A stretch of DNA of 64,000 bases. Origin: an uncultured Clostridium sp. Its GTDB lineage: Bacteria; Bacillota; Clostridia; TANB77; CAG-508. The notes below the pieces were generated by a model, which had not been told where the DNA came from, did no database searches, and worked only from the letters and a program-made list of their open reading frames with translations. The stretch is taken from NCBI GenBank assembly GCA_948465565.1, contig CAOJXR010000001.1, positions 558,001 through 622,000 of the forward strand, given 5' to 3'. Positions 47,343 to 56,261 of the stretch are shown here, piece by piece. The first letter of the stretch is position 1. Each line of letters begins with the position of its first letter. The position numbers and the translations under genes are program-made.

Positions 47343-47371
47343 TTGATAATAAAAAAATTTATTGTTATACT
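47343..47371 (+). promoter_or_regulatory. Sigma-A-like promoter of the MFS gene
   Basis: TTGATA (47343-47348), a 17-base spacer and TATACT (47366-47371), then AGGAGG and ATG 47389; the leader is very short. Confidence 0.6.
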
Positions 47372-47388
47372 CCATTTAGGAGGCACAA

Positions 47389-48702
47389 ATGTTAGAAACC
47401 AAAGAATTAGAAAAAAATAAAAAACATAATTTAAAAATATATTATATATACAAAACCTTTTCTTGGGATTTATTATTTTACTATGCGGTATCATTCATGT
47501 TCCTAACAAATTACATGGGACTAACAGCAGCCGAAATAATCTTTGCAGACGCCTTTTTCCCTTTCTTTAAAATACTATTTCAAATACCATCTACTCTATT
47601 AGTTCAAAGATTTGGAAAAAGAACAGGTCTAATCATTGGAAACATATCATTAGCAATATATATGCTCTTCATTTTAGCCTGCAAAAACATGTACATTCTT
47701 CTAATAGGAAACATATTTATGGCACTAGGATTTGTACTAAAAAGTTTATGTGAGTCAAACCTTCTATACGACTCACTGCCAAATATCCATGAAAAAAGAA
47801 AACTATTTTCAAAAATAGATGGAAAAAGCGCATCATTCCACTACCTATTTGAAGCTGGAACATGCGTCGCATCAGGATTTTTATATACAATAAATCCAAA
47901 CATACCAATGATTTTATGTTTATTATGTGTATTAATTTCACTACTTTTAGCACATTTATTTAAACCTGTTCCAGTTGACACAACAAACGATAACGAAGAA
48001 CACAGCACCAAAACAACACTATCAAAAAGATTAAAAGAATATATGAGAAATCTAAAAAACGCATTCAAGTTTATCTTCTCTTCCTCAAGATTACGCTCAC
48101 TAATATACTTCAATGCAATAATGATTTCCCTAATCTATTTATTAACAAGCTATCGTAGAAGCCTTTTCGCAGACATCGGAATATCAGCCCAAAGTATGGG
48201 AATAATCTATGCAGCACTCGGTCTAATATCAAGCATATATTCAGGCATAACACCACAGCTTCATAAAATATTCCGTAATAAAATGCTTACATACATGGGA
48301 CTATATTTCTCATTTTCAATATTCCTATCTGGATTAGCAGTATTTCTAAACTTACCATTCAATGTATCAATAATTATTGTACTAGCCTCACAAGCAATCC
48401 AATTTGGAATAAAAGGTCCATACTACACATTAATAAAACAATACTTAAGCAGTTTCGCCTCAAGTTCAATGCGTGTAAAAATCATATCAGCAAGCAATCT
48501 TATAGAAGGCTTTATATCTGGACTCGTGTCCTTACTAGGAGCATTTTTATTAACAAAAATGTCAACATCCGCAGCCTCAATAATCATAGGAATTTCATTC
48601 TTCATATTAATTGCAATTTTACTAAACTACATGAAAACACATGTAGGACTAAAACCAGAAGAATACAGCAATAGAGAAATAAATTTCAAAGAAGTAGAAT
48701 AA
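47389..48702 (+). CDS. Major facilitator superfamily transporter
   Basis: Membrane transporter of 437 aa with about 12 helices. The first half has RFGKRTGLIIGNI, a form of the MFS loop 2-3 motif. AGGAGG lies 6 bases before ATG 47389. Similarity in layout is to the drug/sugar MFS group, but the substrate cannot be told from sequence. Monocistronic, with its own promoter and a terminator shared with the convergent sleB-like gene. Confidence 0.85.
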   Translation: MLETKELEKNKKHNLKIYYIYKTFSWDLLFYYAVSFMFLTNYMGLTAAEIIFADAFFPFFKILFQIPSTLLVQRFGKRTGLIIGNISLAIYMLFILACKNMYILLIGNIFMALGFVLKSLCESNLLYDSLPNIHEKRKLFSKIDGKSASFHYLFEAGTCVASGFLYTINPNIPMILCLLCVLISLLLAHLFKPVPVDTTNDNEEHSTKTTLSKRLKEYMRNLKNAFKFIFSSSRLRSLIYFNAIMISLIYLLTSYRRSLFADIGISAQSMGIIYAALGLISSIYSGITPQLHKIFRNKMLTYMGLYFSFSIFLSGLAVFLNLPFNVSIIIVLASQAIQFGIKGPYYTLIKQYLSSFASSSMRVKIISASNLIEGFISGLVSLLGAFLLTKMSTSAASIIIGISFFILIAILLNYMKTHVGLKPEEYSNREINFKEVE

Positions 48703-48712
48703 AAGATGAAGA

Positions 48713-48747
48713 AAGTCAGCTACACAATATTTCCGTGCAACTGACTT
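48713..48747. terminator. Terminator between the MFS and sleB-like genes
   Basis: 13-bp stem with two mismatches, followed on the plus strand by CCTTTCTTTTTTT. Strongest for the MFS gene; on the minus strand the T run is weaker. Confidence 0.7.
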
Positions 48748-48767
48748 CCTTTCTTTTTTTAACTTTC

Positions 48768-49421
48768 CTATCTACAAAAAATATGCTTACCTATTGTAAG
48801 AACCTGAGGTCTACTCCATATCCACTTACTAGTAGCAGTAGCCGGATTAAAGTAATAAATACAACCATACGTTGGATCCCATCCATTTATAGCATCCTGT
48901 GCAGCCTTTCTAGCAGTAGAATCCGGAGTCAAATTAATTTGTCCATCAGAAACTGCATCAAAAGCACCAGACTGATACACTACACCAGAAACAGAATTAG
49001 GGAAAGACGAACTACGAACCCTATTCAAAACAACAGCAGCAACCGCAACCTGACCAGTATACGGTTCACCCCTTGCCTCAGAATAAACAACCCTACTAAG
49101 TAAGTTCAAATCATTACTACCGCCACCACTTGAACCAGAACCACTAGAAGAAGTAATACCCATAGCAGCCAAAGTAGCCTTTCCAGCAATACCATCAGCA
49201 GTCAAACCATTACTTCTCTGAAACTTTTTAACAGCCTGTTCCGTCTTACTACCATAAATTCCATCAACAGACCCAGTATAATACCCCCATCTTTTAAGCT
49301 TTTCCTGAATTTGTCTAACTTCCTTTCCACTAGAACCCCTTCTGGAAGTAGCAAAAGCAACAGCTCCAACACTAACAATAAGCAATATAACCATAAACAT
49401 TAATAATATTTTCTTCTTCAT
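48768..49421 (-). CDS. sleB: Spore cortex-lytic enzyme/cell wall hydrolase, SleB family
   Basis: Secreted peptidoglycan hydrolase with a signal peptide (about 1-25), one peptidoglycan-binding domain (about 28-90: GSSGKEVRQIQEKLKRWGYY and AVKKFQRSNGLTADGI), a Gly/Ser linker, and the Hydrolase_2 catalytic domain with VVYSEARGEPYTGQVAVAAV and the catalytic Glu in the SEARGE motif. The 217-aa product suits SleB-type lytic transglycosylases that degrade spore cortex at germination. GAGG precedes two ATG codons (49424, 49421); the second has better spacing. It could also be a vegetative CwlJ/SleB relative. Confidence 0.85.
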   Translation of the reverse strand: MKKKILLMFMVILLIVSVGAVAFATSRRGSSGKEVRQIQEKLKRWGYYTGSVDGIYGSKTEQAVKKFQRSNGLTADGIAGKATLAAMGITSSSGSGSSGGGSNDLNLLSRVVYSEARGEPYTGQVAVAAVVLNRVRSSSFPNSVSGVVYQSGAFDAVSDGQINLTPDSTARKAAQDAINGWDPTYGCIYYFNPATATSKWIWSRPQVLTIGKHIFCR

Positions 49422-49480
49422 CATAACCTCACAAAAAATTATCTTAATTATTTTATAGTTATTATTCCTAAAAAAAGAAA

Positions 49481-49508
49481 AAATATACAAATCACAATTT
49501 GTATATTT
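49481..49508 (-). terminator. Terminator of fhs
   Basis: Perfect 12-bp stem AAATATACAAAT with the loop CACA, extended by A/T pairs; T-rich on the minus strand. A second, shorter stem with GTTGGAAA arms lies at 49532-49560. Confidence 0.85.
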
Positions 49509-49570
49509 TTCGTTATCTTTTCCGTCATCAGGTTGGAAAAAGATTGCTTATCTTTCCAACGCCTAAACGC

Positions 49571-51232
49571 CTAAAATAAACCTACAATATTTCCATCTGA
49601 GTCAAGCCCAATCTTCTCCGCAGCCGGAATCTCTGGCAATCCAGGCATAGTAAAAATATTACCTGTAATCGCAACAACAAATTCAGCACCATTCTTCCAA
49701 ATAATCTCTTTAACGTGAATTTTAAAAGGCTCTTCACACTGTAAATTTTTAGGATCATCTGAAAAAGAATATTGTGTCTTAGCAATACAAACAGGAAAAT
49801 TTCCACATCCTAGTTCTTGTATCTTCTCAATTTCAGCCATAGCCTCATCAGAAAACTCTACATCTTCTGCACCATAAACTTTTTTCGCAACACATCTAAT
49901 CTTCTCATCAATAGAATCATTCAAATCATACATAAACTCTAATTTACTATCTTCATCAGTAGCCTTCATAACCTTTTCAGCCAAATCAATAGCACCATCT
50001 CCACCATGTGCCCATACTTCAGCCAAACTCAATTCTACGCCCTTTTCTCTCAATCTATCTGACAATAAACTAATCTCATTTTCAGTATCTTGTAAATATC
50101 TATTAATAGCAACAACAACAGGCTTTTTAAATTTATTTTTCAAATTGTCAACATGTCTTAATAAATTCTCAACTCCCTTATCTAAACATTCCAAATTTTC
50201 ATTTTTAATATCATCAATAGCCTGTCCACCATGATATTTAAGAGCCTTAATCGTAGCAACACATACAATACATGCAGGTTCAATACTGGCAGCTCTACAC
50301 TTAATATCCAAAAACTTCTCAGCACCCAAATCAGCACCAAAACCAGCCTCAGTAACAGTATAATCACCAAGTCTCATAGCCATTTTAGTGGCAACAACAC
50401 TATTGCAACCATGTGCAATATTAGCAAAAGGACCACCATGAATGATGGCAGGATTTCCCTCTAAAGTTTGAACCAAATTAGGATTAAACGCATCTTTCAA
50501 AAGAACAGTCATAGCCCCTTCAGCCTTCAAATCCTTAGCATAAACAGGCTCATCATTTTCATTAAATCCAATAACAATATTTCCTAAACGTCTTTCCAAG
50601 TCTTTCAAATCCCTTGCCAAGCAGAAGATTGCCATAATTTCAGACGCAACAGTTATATCAAACCCATCTTCTCTTGAAACTTGTCTTTTCTCCTTAGATA
50701 AACCAACTTCAACCTTTCTCAAACATCTATCATTTAAATCAACACATCTCTTCCAAATAACTCTCTTAATACCAAGCTTATTACCAAAATACAAATGATT
50801 ATCAATCATAGCTGCAAGCAAATTATTAGCAGAAGTTATTGCATGAATATCACCAGTAAAATGAAGGTTAATATCTTCCATAGGAATAACTTGAGCATAT
50901 CCACCACCTGTAGCACCACCCTTAATCCCAAAAACAGGACCAAGAGATGGTTCTCTCAAAGCAAGAACAGCCCTTTTTCCACATTTATTAATAGCATCAG
51001 CCAATCCAATAGAAATAGTAGTCTTTCCTTCTCCTAAAGGTGTAGGATTTATAGAAGTAACTAAAATAAGTTTTCCATCTTCTTTTTCTTTTAATTTCTC
51101 CATATACTTATTAGAAATCTTTGCCTTGTACTTACCATATTGTTCTAAATATTCATCAGGAATCTTCAAACTCTCAGCAATCTTACCAATTCTCTCAGGA
51201 ACAACACTTCTTGCAATTTCAATATCTTCCAT
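49571..51232 (-). CDS. fhs: Formate-tetrahydrofolate ligase
   Basis: ATP-dependent ligation of formate to tetrahydrofolate, giving 10-formyl-THF; used in acetogenic and purinolytic clostridia and for one-carbon supply. The 553-aa product has the P-loop TPLGEGKTT (about residue 64), EPSLGPVFGIKGGATGGGYAQV, and AHGGDGAIDLAEKV. The length is the family's norm. Monocistronic, separated by 38 bases from the yuiD-xseBA group. Confidence 0.96.
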   Translation of the reverse strand: MEDIEIARSVVPERIGKIAESLKIPDEYLEQYGKYKAKISNKYMEKLKEKEDGKLILVTSINPTPLGEGKTTISIGLADAINKCGKRAVLALREPSLGPVFGIKGGATGGGYAQVIPMEDINLHFTGDIHAITSANNLLAAMIDNHLYFGNKLGIKRVIWKRCVDLNDRCLRKVEVGLSKEKRQVSREDGFDITVASEIMAIFCLARDLKDLERRLGNIVIGFNENDEPVYAKDLKAEGAMTVLLKDAFNPNLVQTLEGNPAIIHGGPFANIAHGCNSVVATKMAMRLGDYTVTEAGFGADLGAEKFLDIKCRAASIEPACIVCVATIKALKYHGGQAIDDIKNENLECLDKGVENLLRHVDNLKNKFKKPVVVAINRYLQDTENEISLLSDRLREKGVELSLAEVWAHGGDGAIDLAEKVMKATDEDSKLEFMYDLNDSIDEKIRCVAKKVYGAEDVEFSDEAMAEIEKIQELGCGNFPVCIAKTQYSFSDDPKNLQCEEPFKIHVKEIIWKNGAEFVVAITGNIFTMPGLPEIPAAEKIGLDSDGNIVGLF

Positions 51233-51270
51233 AAATACTCCTCCATCTTTTACTATATTTATTTATGTAA

Positions 51271-51699
51271 TTAAACTAGTAAACCGACAACAATACCAAC
51301 AACAGCTCCCACAAAAACCTGCAACGGCGTGTGTCCCAACACCTCAACTAATTTCTCTTGAAACTCTACAGAACTCAAATTAGGCGATGCAATAATCTTG
51401 TTAAGCAAAGTAGCCTGTTTCCCTGCAGCCCTTCTAACACCGGCAGCATCATACATTACAATAACTGCAAAAACACAAGCCATTGCAAAAATTCCGCTTC
51501 CAAATCCATACTCTCTACCAATCATACTAGCCAAACAAGTAACAACAGCAGAATGAGAACTAGGCATACCACCTGCACCCATCAATCTTTTAAAATTAAA
51601 TTTCTTAGTCATAATAAGCTCTGTCAAAACCTTAAACACTTGAATACAAGCCCATACAATAATTGGTACATATAAAAATTTATTAAAAACCTCTTCCAT
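51271..51699 (-). CDS. Divergent PAP2 family protein (DUF212/YuiD)
   Basis: Membrane protein of 142 aa with four or five helices and the DUF212 motif GAGGMPSSHSAVVTCLA, which resembles a divergent acid-phosphatase (PAP2) active site; VMYDAAGVRRAAGKQA is the second conserved block. Probably acts on lipid phosphates, unproven. ATG 51699 gives the family's usual N-terminus. It starts 10 bases downstream of the xseB stop, so it is likely in one transcript with xseBA. Confidence 0.8.
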   Translation of the reverse strand: MEEVFNKFLYVPIIVWACIQVFKVLTELIMTKKFNFKRLMGAGGMPSSHSAVVTCLASMIGREYGFGSGIFAMACVFAVIVMYDAAGVRRAAGKQATLLNKIIASPNLSSVEFQEKLVEVLGHTPLQVFVGAVVGIVVGLLV

Positions 51700-51709
51700 A
51701 TTAATTTTG

Positions 51710-51943
51710 TTACTCCCCTGCCACAAAATTCTCTTCCTTTAAATCTCCATTTTCATTCAACAAAATAGTAATTCTCTTTTCAGCTTCCTCAATCTTTTTA
51801 TTACAATCTTTAGCAAGCTTCATTCCATTTTCAAACTTATTAATAGACTCATCTAAATTAAGATTATCTTTCTCCAAAGACTTAACTATATCCTCAAGTT
51901 CAACAATCATTTCCTCAAAGCTTTTTTCACTTTCCATATCCAT
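51710..51943 (-). CDS. xseB: Exodeoxyribonuclease VII small subunit
   Basis: 77-aa helical protein that binds the XseA subunit. It keeps SFEEMIVELEDIVKSLEKDNLNLDESINKFENGMKL, the central block of the family. GGGGG precedes ATG 51943. The start is 10 bases after the xseA stop, as usual for xseA-xseB pairs. Confidence 0.92.
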   Translation of the reverse strand: MDMESEKSFEEMIVELEDIVKSLEKDNLNLDESINKFENGMKLAKDCNKKIEEAEKRITILLNENGDLKEENFVAGE

Positions 51944-51953
51944 AGTCCCCCTT

Positions 51954-53142
51954 CTATAACACCTTTGCTTGAGCATTACCATCAGTAAGTCTCAAATCAA
52001 TAATATCGTCTTTTTTCAAATCCTTAACAGACTTAATAACACAACTATCTTTCTCCAAAATTCCATATCCTCTAGCCAAAGTCTTAAGCGGACTAATGCC
52101 ATCTAACATAGTCACAATCTCAACCATTTTCATCTTATAGTCTTTCATCTTAGAATTAATACTCGTATCCATTCTCTTAAGCAAATTATCTATTTTCAAA
52201 TAATTTTCTTTAATCTTATAATCAGGCTCTTTAAAAACCCTTGAAGCCATACACTTTTCATATCTTAGCCTCATAACCTCAAGTCTTTTTTTCAATAACA
52301 ATTGCAATCTCTTCTTATATAAATATAACTTATCTTGCAATTCAGATATATCAGCAACAGCCAATTCTGCTGCTGCTGAAGGTGTTGGAGCTCTCAAATC
52401 AGCCACAAAATCAGCAATTGTAAAATCTGTCTCATGTCCAACAGCTGAAATAACAGGCAATTCTGAATCATAAATTGCTCTAGCAACAATTTCTTCATTA
52501 AAAGGCCATAAATCCTCTAAAGAACCACCACCTCTAGCAACAATCAAAACATCAGCCAATTTTCTCTCATTCATCAACCTAATTCCATCCGCAATTTTCT
52601 CAGCAGCACCAGGTCCCTGAACAGGAACTGGATACAAACGAATATAGCAATTAGGATTTCTACGAGTAGAAACATTTATAATATCTCTAATAACAGCACC
52701 AGTATTAGAAGTCAAAACACCTATAATTTTAGGCATCATAGGAATTGGTTTTTTATGTACTCTATCAAATAATCCCTCTTTTTCCAACTTGTCTTTAAGT
52801 TCATTATACTTTGTATATAAATCACCCACTCCATCCTCTTGCATAGCCTTACAATAAATTTGATAAACACCATCTCTCTCAAAAACAGCCACACTACCAA
52901 GCAAATTAACCTTCATACCATCTTTAGGCACAAACTTTAAAGTAGCTGCTTGAGTCTTAAACATAATGCATTTAATCAAAGAACCCTCATCCTTTAGCGT
53001 AAAATACAAATGACCGTGTATAATGATGCTTAAAGTTTGAGATTTCACCCTTAACAAAAACATTTTTCAAAAACTCATCCTCAGCTACCTTATTTTTCAT
53101 ATATTTATTTAAATCCGAAACTGAAATCGGTTCTATGTTCAT
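51954..53142 (-). CDS. xseA: Exodeoxyribonuclease VII large subunit, read through a +1 frameshift at CGG
   Basis: Nuclease subunit degrading single-stranded DNA from both ends. ATG 53142 is preceded by AGGAGGGG and starts MNIEPISVSDLNKYM, the standard XseA N-terminus (OB fold). After 42 codons comes CGG (53016-53014). The zero frame stops after 7 more residues. Skipping C gives YT-GHLYFTLKDEGS, the strongly conserved XseA block, and continues to a 395-aa product with RGGGSLEDLWPFNEE and the GHETDFTIADFVADLRAPTPSAAAE active-site region. Without the shift only a 5'-truncated frame from 53063 remains, lacking a start signal. Confidence 0.92.
53014..53016 (-). other. CGG +1 recoding site (xseA)
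   Basis: Context ACA-CGG-TCA in the OB-fold domain. The skip gives YT-GHLYF, matching XseA of other bacteria. Confidence 0.92.
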
Positions 53143-53159
53143 TATTCCCCTCCTGTTGT

Positions 53160-53555
53160 CTATCGTACTATACTCGCTAAGACTCCATTAACAAATAATG
53201 GCGCAGCCTCATCTCCATACTTCTTAGCCAACTCAACTGCCTCATTTATAGCAACTTTAAATGGAATCTCCATATACTTAATCTCATAAATTGCAATTTT
53301 CAAAATGGCCAAATTAACTTTTGAAATTCTTTGAACAGTCCAATCCTTTTTCAAATTCTCTGAAATCAATCTCAAGATTTCGTCACTATGAGCATTAATT
53401 CCATCAAAAATAGAATTCAAATATTGGGTAGCCTGTTTATCATTCACATTATTTTCACTAATAAACAAATTTAATTGTTCTTTATCATATTCCTTTTGAA
53501 CTTCCATTCCATACATAGCTTTAAACGCAAGTTCTCTAATAGCAGATCTATTCAT
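53160..53555 (-). CDS. nusB: Transcription antitermination protein NusB
   Basis: Part of the rRNA antitermination complex with NusE (S10). The 131-aa helical protein starts [19 protein letters not shown] and has the family's [24 protein letters not shown] block at the C-terminus. It sits 17 bases upstream of xseA and 15 bases after a DUF2273 gene, matching the asp23-nusB-xseA order of many Firmicutes. Confidence 0.94.
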   Translation of the reverse strand: MNRSAIRELAFKAMYGMEVQKEYDKEQLNLFISENNVNDKQATQYLNSIFDGINAHSDEILRLISENLKKDWTVQRISKVNLAILKIAIYEIKYMEIPFKVAINEAVELAKKYGDEAAPLFVNGVLASIVR

Positions 53556-53570
53556 TTTCTTCTCCTAAAA

Positions 53571-53774
53571 TTATAACTTATCAATAAAATTTTTTATCTT
53601 ATCTTTTACATCATCTTTATTTGTTTGGAAGTACCATCCACCATAAACACCCAAAACTATAAGTGCAATAGGCACTATCCATTCATATATTCCAGTAGCA
53701 ATAATAATAATTGCTACTATCAAACCTATAATAGGATATTTATTATCAACTATGAATTGTAAAAATTTCTCCAT
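53571..53774 (-). CDS. Small membrane protein of DUF2273 type
   Basis: Protein of 67 aa with two membrane helices and a charged C-terminal helix (KDDVKDKIKNFIDKL). This matches DUF2273 proteins that lie between amaP and nusB or asp23. ATG 53774 is preferred; an in-frame ATG at 53783 abuts the ribosome-binding site. The role is probably in envelope stress with AmaP and Asp23. Confidence 0.75.
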   Translation of the reverse strand: MEKFLQFIVDNKYPIIGLIVAIIIIATGIYEWIVPIALIVLGVYGGWYFQTNKDDVKDKIKNFIDKL

Positions 53775-53803
53775 ATTCGCCATCCTTTCTGAGCAGCTAT
53801 ATA

Positions 53804-54346
53804 CTACGCTGTCTGAGTTTTCTTCTCTTGCTCAATTCCTTTTATTTTTATATTAATTTCCTTAACATCTAAATCAGTCGCCTTCTTAATAATCATTTTA
53901 ATATTTTCCTGTAACTTAGCAGAAGTCTCCTTCATAACAATGCTATCCTTAACAGAAACAACAATATTAATAATTATATCCTTATTTGTAGTAAACTCTA
54001 TCTTAACACTCTCTTGCTTAACATCATTATTTTTCTTTAAAACTGACTCAACCAAATTAGAAATAGAATCTTTCGTAATTAATAATGAACCATTTTCATT
54101 CTCAAGCAAAATCCCATTAACATTCTCTTTTCTTGAATCACTTTTCAAGAAAACATTTGCAATAGACCACAATGAAAGTAAAACACAAACACAAATTGTA
54201 ATAGCCAAATTCTCAGACAAAACCTCAAATAAATCATCAAATACACTTACACTTATCAAATTTGTACTTACAAACATTGTAAAACATGAAAGTATTAAAA
54301 CTATAGCTGAAAATACAATTATACTAAATCTCTCAACTAATCTCAT
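53804..54346 (-). CDS. amaP: Alkaline shock response membrane anchor protein AmaP
   Basis: Product of 180 aa with two N-terminal membrane helices (about 7-30 and 45-66) and a C-terminal cytosolic domain with the Asp23-like beta/alpha pattern (DVKEINIKIKGIEQEK). It anchors Asp23 at the membrane in Staphylococcus. It is 23 bases downstream of the asp23 gene and 29 bases upstream of the DUF2273 gene, a standard set. Confidence 0.85.
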   Translation of the reverse strand: MRLVERFSIIVFSAIVLILSCFTMFVSTNLISVSVFDDLFEVLSENLAITICVCVLLSLWSIANVFLKSDSRKENVNGILLENENGSLLITKDSISNLVESVLKKNNDVKQESVKIEFTTNKDIIINIVVSVKDSIVMKETSAKLQENIKMIIKKATDLDVKEINIKIKGIEQEKKTQTA

Positions 54347-54369
54347 AAAAACTATCCTTTCCTCCTTAG

Positions 54370-54753
54370 TTAGTCTCTATTGTCATCATCTTCAGGCAAA
54401 TTAACACCCTGAACATGAACATTAACCTCTAAAACTTTAAGCCCTGTCATAGACTCAACAGCCTTCTTAACTCTATTTTGAATCTCATAAGCAATCTCTG
54501 GAATTCTAGCTCCATATTCCACAATAATATTAACATCTATCTTAGTACTCTTTTCACCAGCATCAACCTTAATTCCCTTTGACATTCTTTTTCCAAAAAC
54601 ATCTGAAATCCCACCAGACATTGAAAAAACGCCAGGAACCTCACTAGCAGCTTTATTTGCAATTGCAGCTATAACATCATTCGCGATACGAATTCCTTCG
54701 CCTTCACCATTCTCAAGTTTAACTTCCTCATTAACATTATTTTCCTCTTCCAT
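54370..54753 (-). CDS. Asp23/Gls24 family envelope stress response protein
   Basis: 127-aa cytosolic protein with the family signature: IRIANDVIAAIANKAASEVPGV near the start, then VDAGEKSTKIDVNIIVEYG and the C-terminal GLKVLEVNVHVQGV. ATG 54753 is 8 bases from AAGGAGG; an in-frame TTG at 54759 is too close. First gene of the asp23-amaP-DUF2273-nusB-xseA-xseB transcript, with a promoter at 54778-54806. Confidence 0.92.
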   Translation of the reverse strand: MEEENNVNEEVKLENGEGEGIRIANDVIAAIANKAASEVPGVFSMSGGISDVFGKRMSKGIKVDAGEKSTKIDVNIIVEYGARIPEIAYEIQNRVKKAVESMTGLKVLEVNVHVQGVNLPEDDDNRD

Positions 54754-54777
54754 CTGCAATCCTCCTTAATATTTTAT

Positions 54778-54806
54778 AGTATATCAATTATATGTTTTTT
54801 TTACAA
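54778..54806 (-). promoter_or_regulatory. Sigma-A-like promoter of the asp23-nusB-xseAB operon
   Basis: On the minus strand, TTGTAA (54806-54801), a 17-base spacer and TATACT (54783-54778), 25 bases before the start codon. Confidence 0.65.
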
Positions 54807-54809
54807 CTA

Positions 54810-55745
54810 TTATTTAAATTTCTCACCTATTTCAATACTATTACCCCTCAAATAATCTGATATACTCATTCTTCTAGCATTTTCACCCTGAACTTCCAAA
54901 ACAGAAATTACCTTATCAACAGTAGAAATAAACAATCCTTCTTTATGATTAGCCAAAATTACAGTTCCAGGCTCTTGGCAAGGCTTTTCATTAACAATCT
55001 CCACTTTCCAGAACTTTATTTTCTTATCATTTAAAAATGAATAAGCTCCCATAAATGGATTTAATCCTCTAACCAAATCCTTAATCTCTTTCGCAGTTTT
55101 ATTTTTCCAATCAATAATTGCAATATCCTTATTTAACATTGGAGCCATCGTAAACTCCTCACCCTGTTTCTCTCTTTGAACGCTCCCATCTTCTATCACT
55201 TCTAGAGTCTTAACTAAAAGATTACCACCAATTACAGACAATCTATCCCACAATTCACCAGTAGTCTCATTCTCCCCAATTTGTACAACTTCCTTTAAAA
55301 TCATATCACCAGTATCCATACCCTCATCCATAAACATTGTAGTAACACCAGTCTCTTTATCCCCATTTATCACAGCCCATTGAATAGGAGCAGCACCTCT
55401 ATACTTAGGAAGAAGTGAACCATGTACATTTATACATCCAAACCTAGGAATCTCTAAAATTTCTTTTGGAATAATCTTACCATAAGCCACAACGCAAATC
55501 ACATCTGGATTTATCTCTCTAATCTTTTCAGCAAATTCTTCATTATTTCTAACTTTCAAAGGTTGAACAATCTCTAGTCCCTGAGAAATCGCATATTCCT
55601 TAACTTCAGAAGGAATCATCTTCATTCCTCTACCCTTTGGTTTATCTGGATTAGTCACAACCAATTCAATCTCATGGCCAGCCTCAACTAACGATTTCAA
55701 AGAATCCCTAGCAAAATCTGGTGTTCCCATAAAAACAATTCTCAT
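54810..55745 (-). CDS. fmt: Methionyl-tRNA formyltransferase
   Basis: Formylates initiator Met-tRNA using 10-formyl-THF (which fhs can supply). The 311-aa product shows MGTPDFARDSL, the HGSLLPKYRGAAPIQ block with the active-site His and Asn region, and DEGMDTGDMI; the C-terminal OB-like domain is complete. It follows def by 13 bases, giving the priA-def-fmt order. Confidence 0.96.
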   Translation of the reverse strand: MRIVFMGTPDFARDSLKSLVEAGHEIELVVTNPDKPKGRGMKMIPSEVKEYAISQGLEIVQPLKVRNNEEFAEKIREINPDVICVVAYGKIIPKEILEIPRFGCINVHGSLLPKYRGAAPIQWAVINGDKETGVTTMFMDEGMDTGDMILKEVVQIGENETTGELWDRLSVIGGNLLVKTLEVIEDGSVQREKQGEEFTMAPMLNKDIAIIDWKNKTAKEIKDLVRGLNPFMGAYSFLNDKKIKFWKVEIVNEKPCQEPGTVILANHKEGLFISTVDKVISVLEVQGENARRMSISDYLRGNSIEIGEKFK

Positions 55746-55758
55746 TCATAGCCTCCTA

Positions 55759-56241
55759 TTATTTCTCTTGAGGAGTAATAATCTCAAAAGTACCTGGAAT
55801 AATTTTTTTCTTAAAAGTCTCACCATTCAAATGATCTATTTCATGTTGAAGAGCCTGTGCCAACAATTCTTCAGCCTCTATAACAACTTCCTTACCATCT
55901 AAGTCTAAAGCCTTAACCTTAACTCTAATAGACCTCTCAACTTTTCCATATTGTGTTGGAAAACTCAAACACCCTTCCTCAACTTCCACAGTTTCTTCAG
56001 ACTTTTCTATTATTTCTGGATTTATCAAAACAAACTTAGAAACATCATCATATAAATCAATTACAATAATTCTCTTCAAAACACCAACTTGAACACCAGC
56101 TAGTCCAACTCCATCAAACTTATGCATAGTATCCATCATATCTTCCGCAAGTTCCTTAATCTTATCATCTATAACCTCTATAGGTCTAGATTTTTTTGAT
56201 AAAATCTCATCACCTTCATATCTCAAAGTTCTTATTGCCAT
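55759..56241 (-). CDS. def: Peptide deformylase
   Basis: Removes the formyl group from nascent N-terminal Met. The 160-aa metalloenzyme has [18 protein letters not shown] with the Cys ligand, and QHEIDHLNG with the two His ligands and catalytic Glu. ATG 56241 gives the standard [14 protein letters not shown] start; an in-frame TTG at 56250 is less likely. The gene is 20 bases downstream of the priA stop. Confidence 0.96.
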   Translation of the reverse strand: MAIRTLRYEGDEILSKKSRPIEVIDDKIKELAEDMMDTMHKFDGVGLAGVQVGVLKRIIVIDLYDDVSKFVLINPEIIEKSEETVEVEEGCLSFPTQYGKVERSIRVKVKALDLDGKEVVIEAEELLAQALQHEIDHLNGETFKKKIIPGTFEIITPQEK

Positions 56242-56261
56242 TTTTAACACTTCCCCTTCTA

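Larger units (their letters stand above)
46985..47388. other. Intergenic region with an inverted repeat, a short frame and two promoters
   Basis: About 400 bases between divergent genes. It holds an imperfect 16-bp inverted repeat around 47054-47091 (arms CTTAGARTTC-like, three mismatches), a 27-codon frame on the minus strand, a minus-strand TATAAT (47299-47294) and the MFS promoter. Nothing else recognised. Confidence 0.6.

Noticed and set aside
49532..49560. Second stem after fhs as a riboswitch or small RNA
   Set aside because: Only one short stem is visible and no known riboswitch core. It is mentioned with the fhs terminator.
51954..53063. XseA starting at 53063
   Set aside because: There is no ribosome-binding site there, and the first residues are an out-of-family tail. 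A strong AGGAGGGG and a standard N-terminus lie at 53142.
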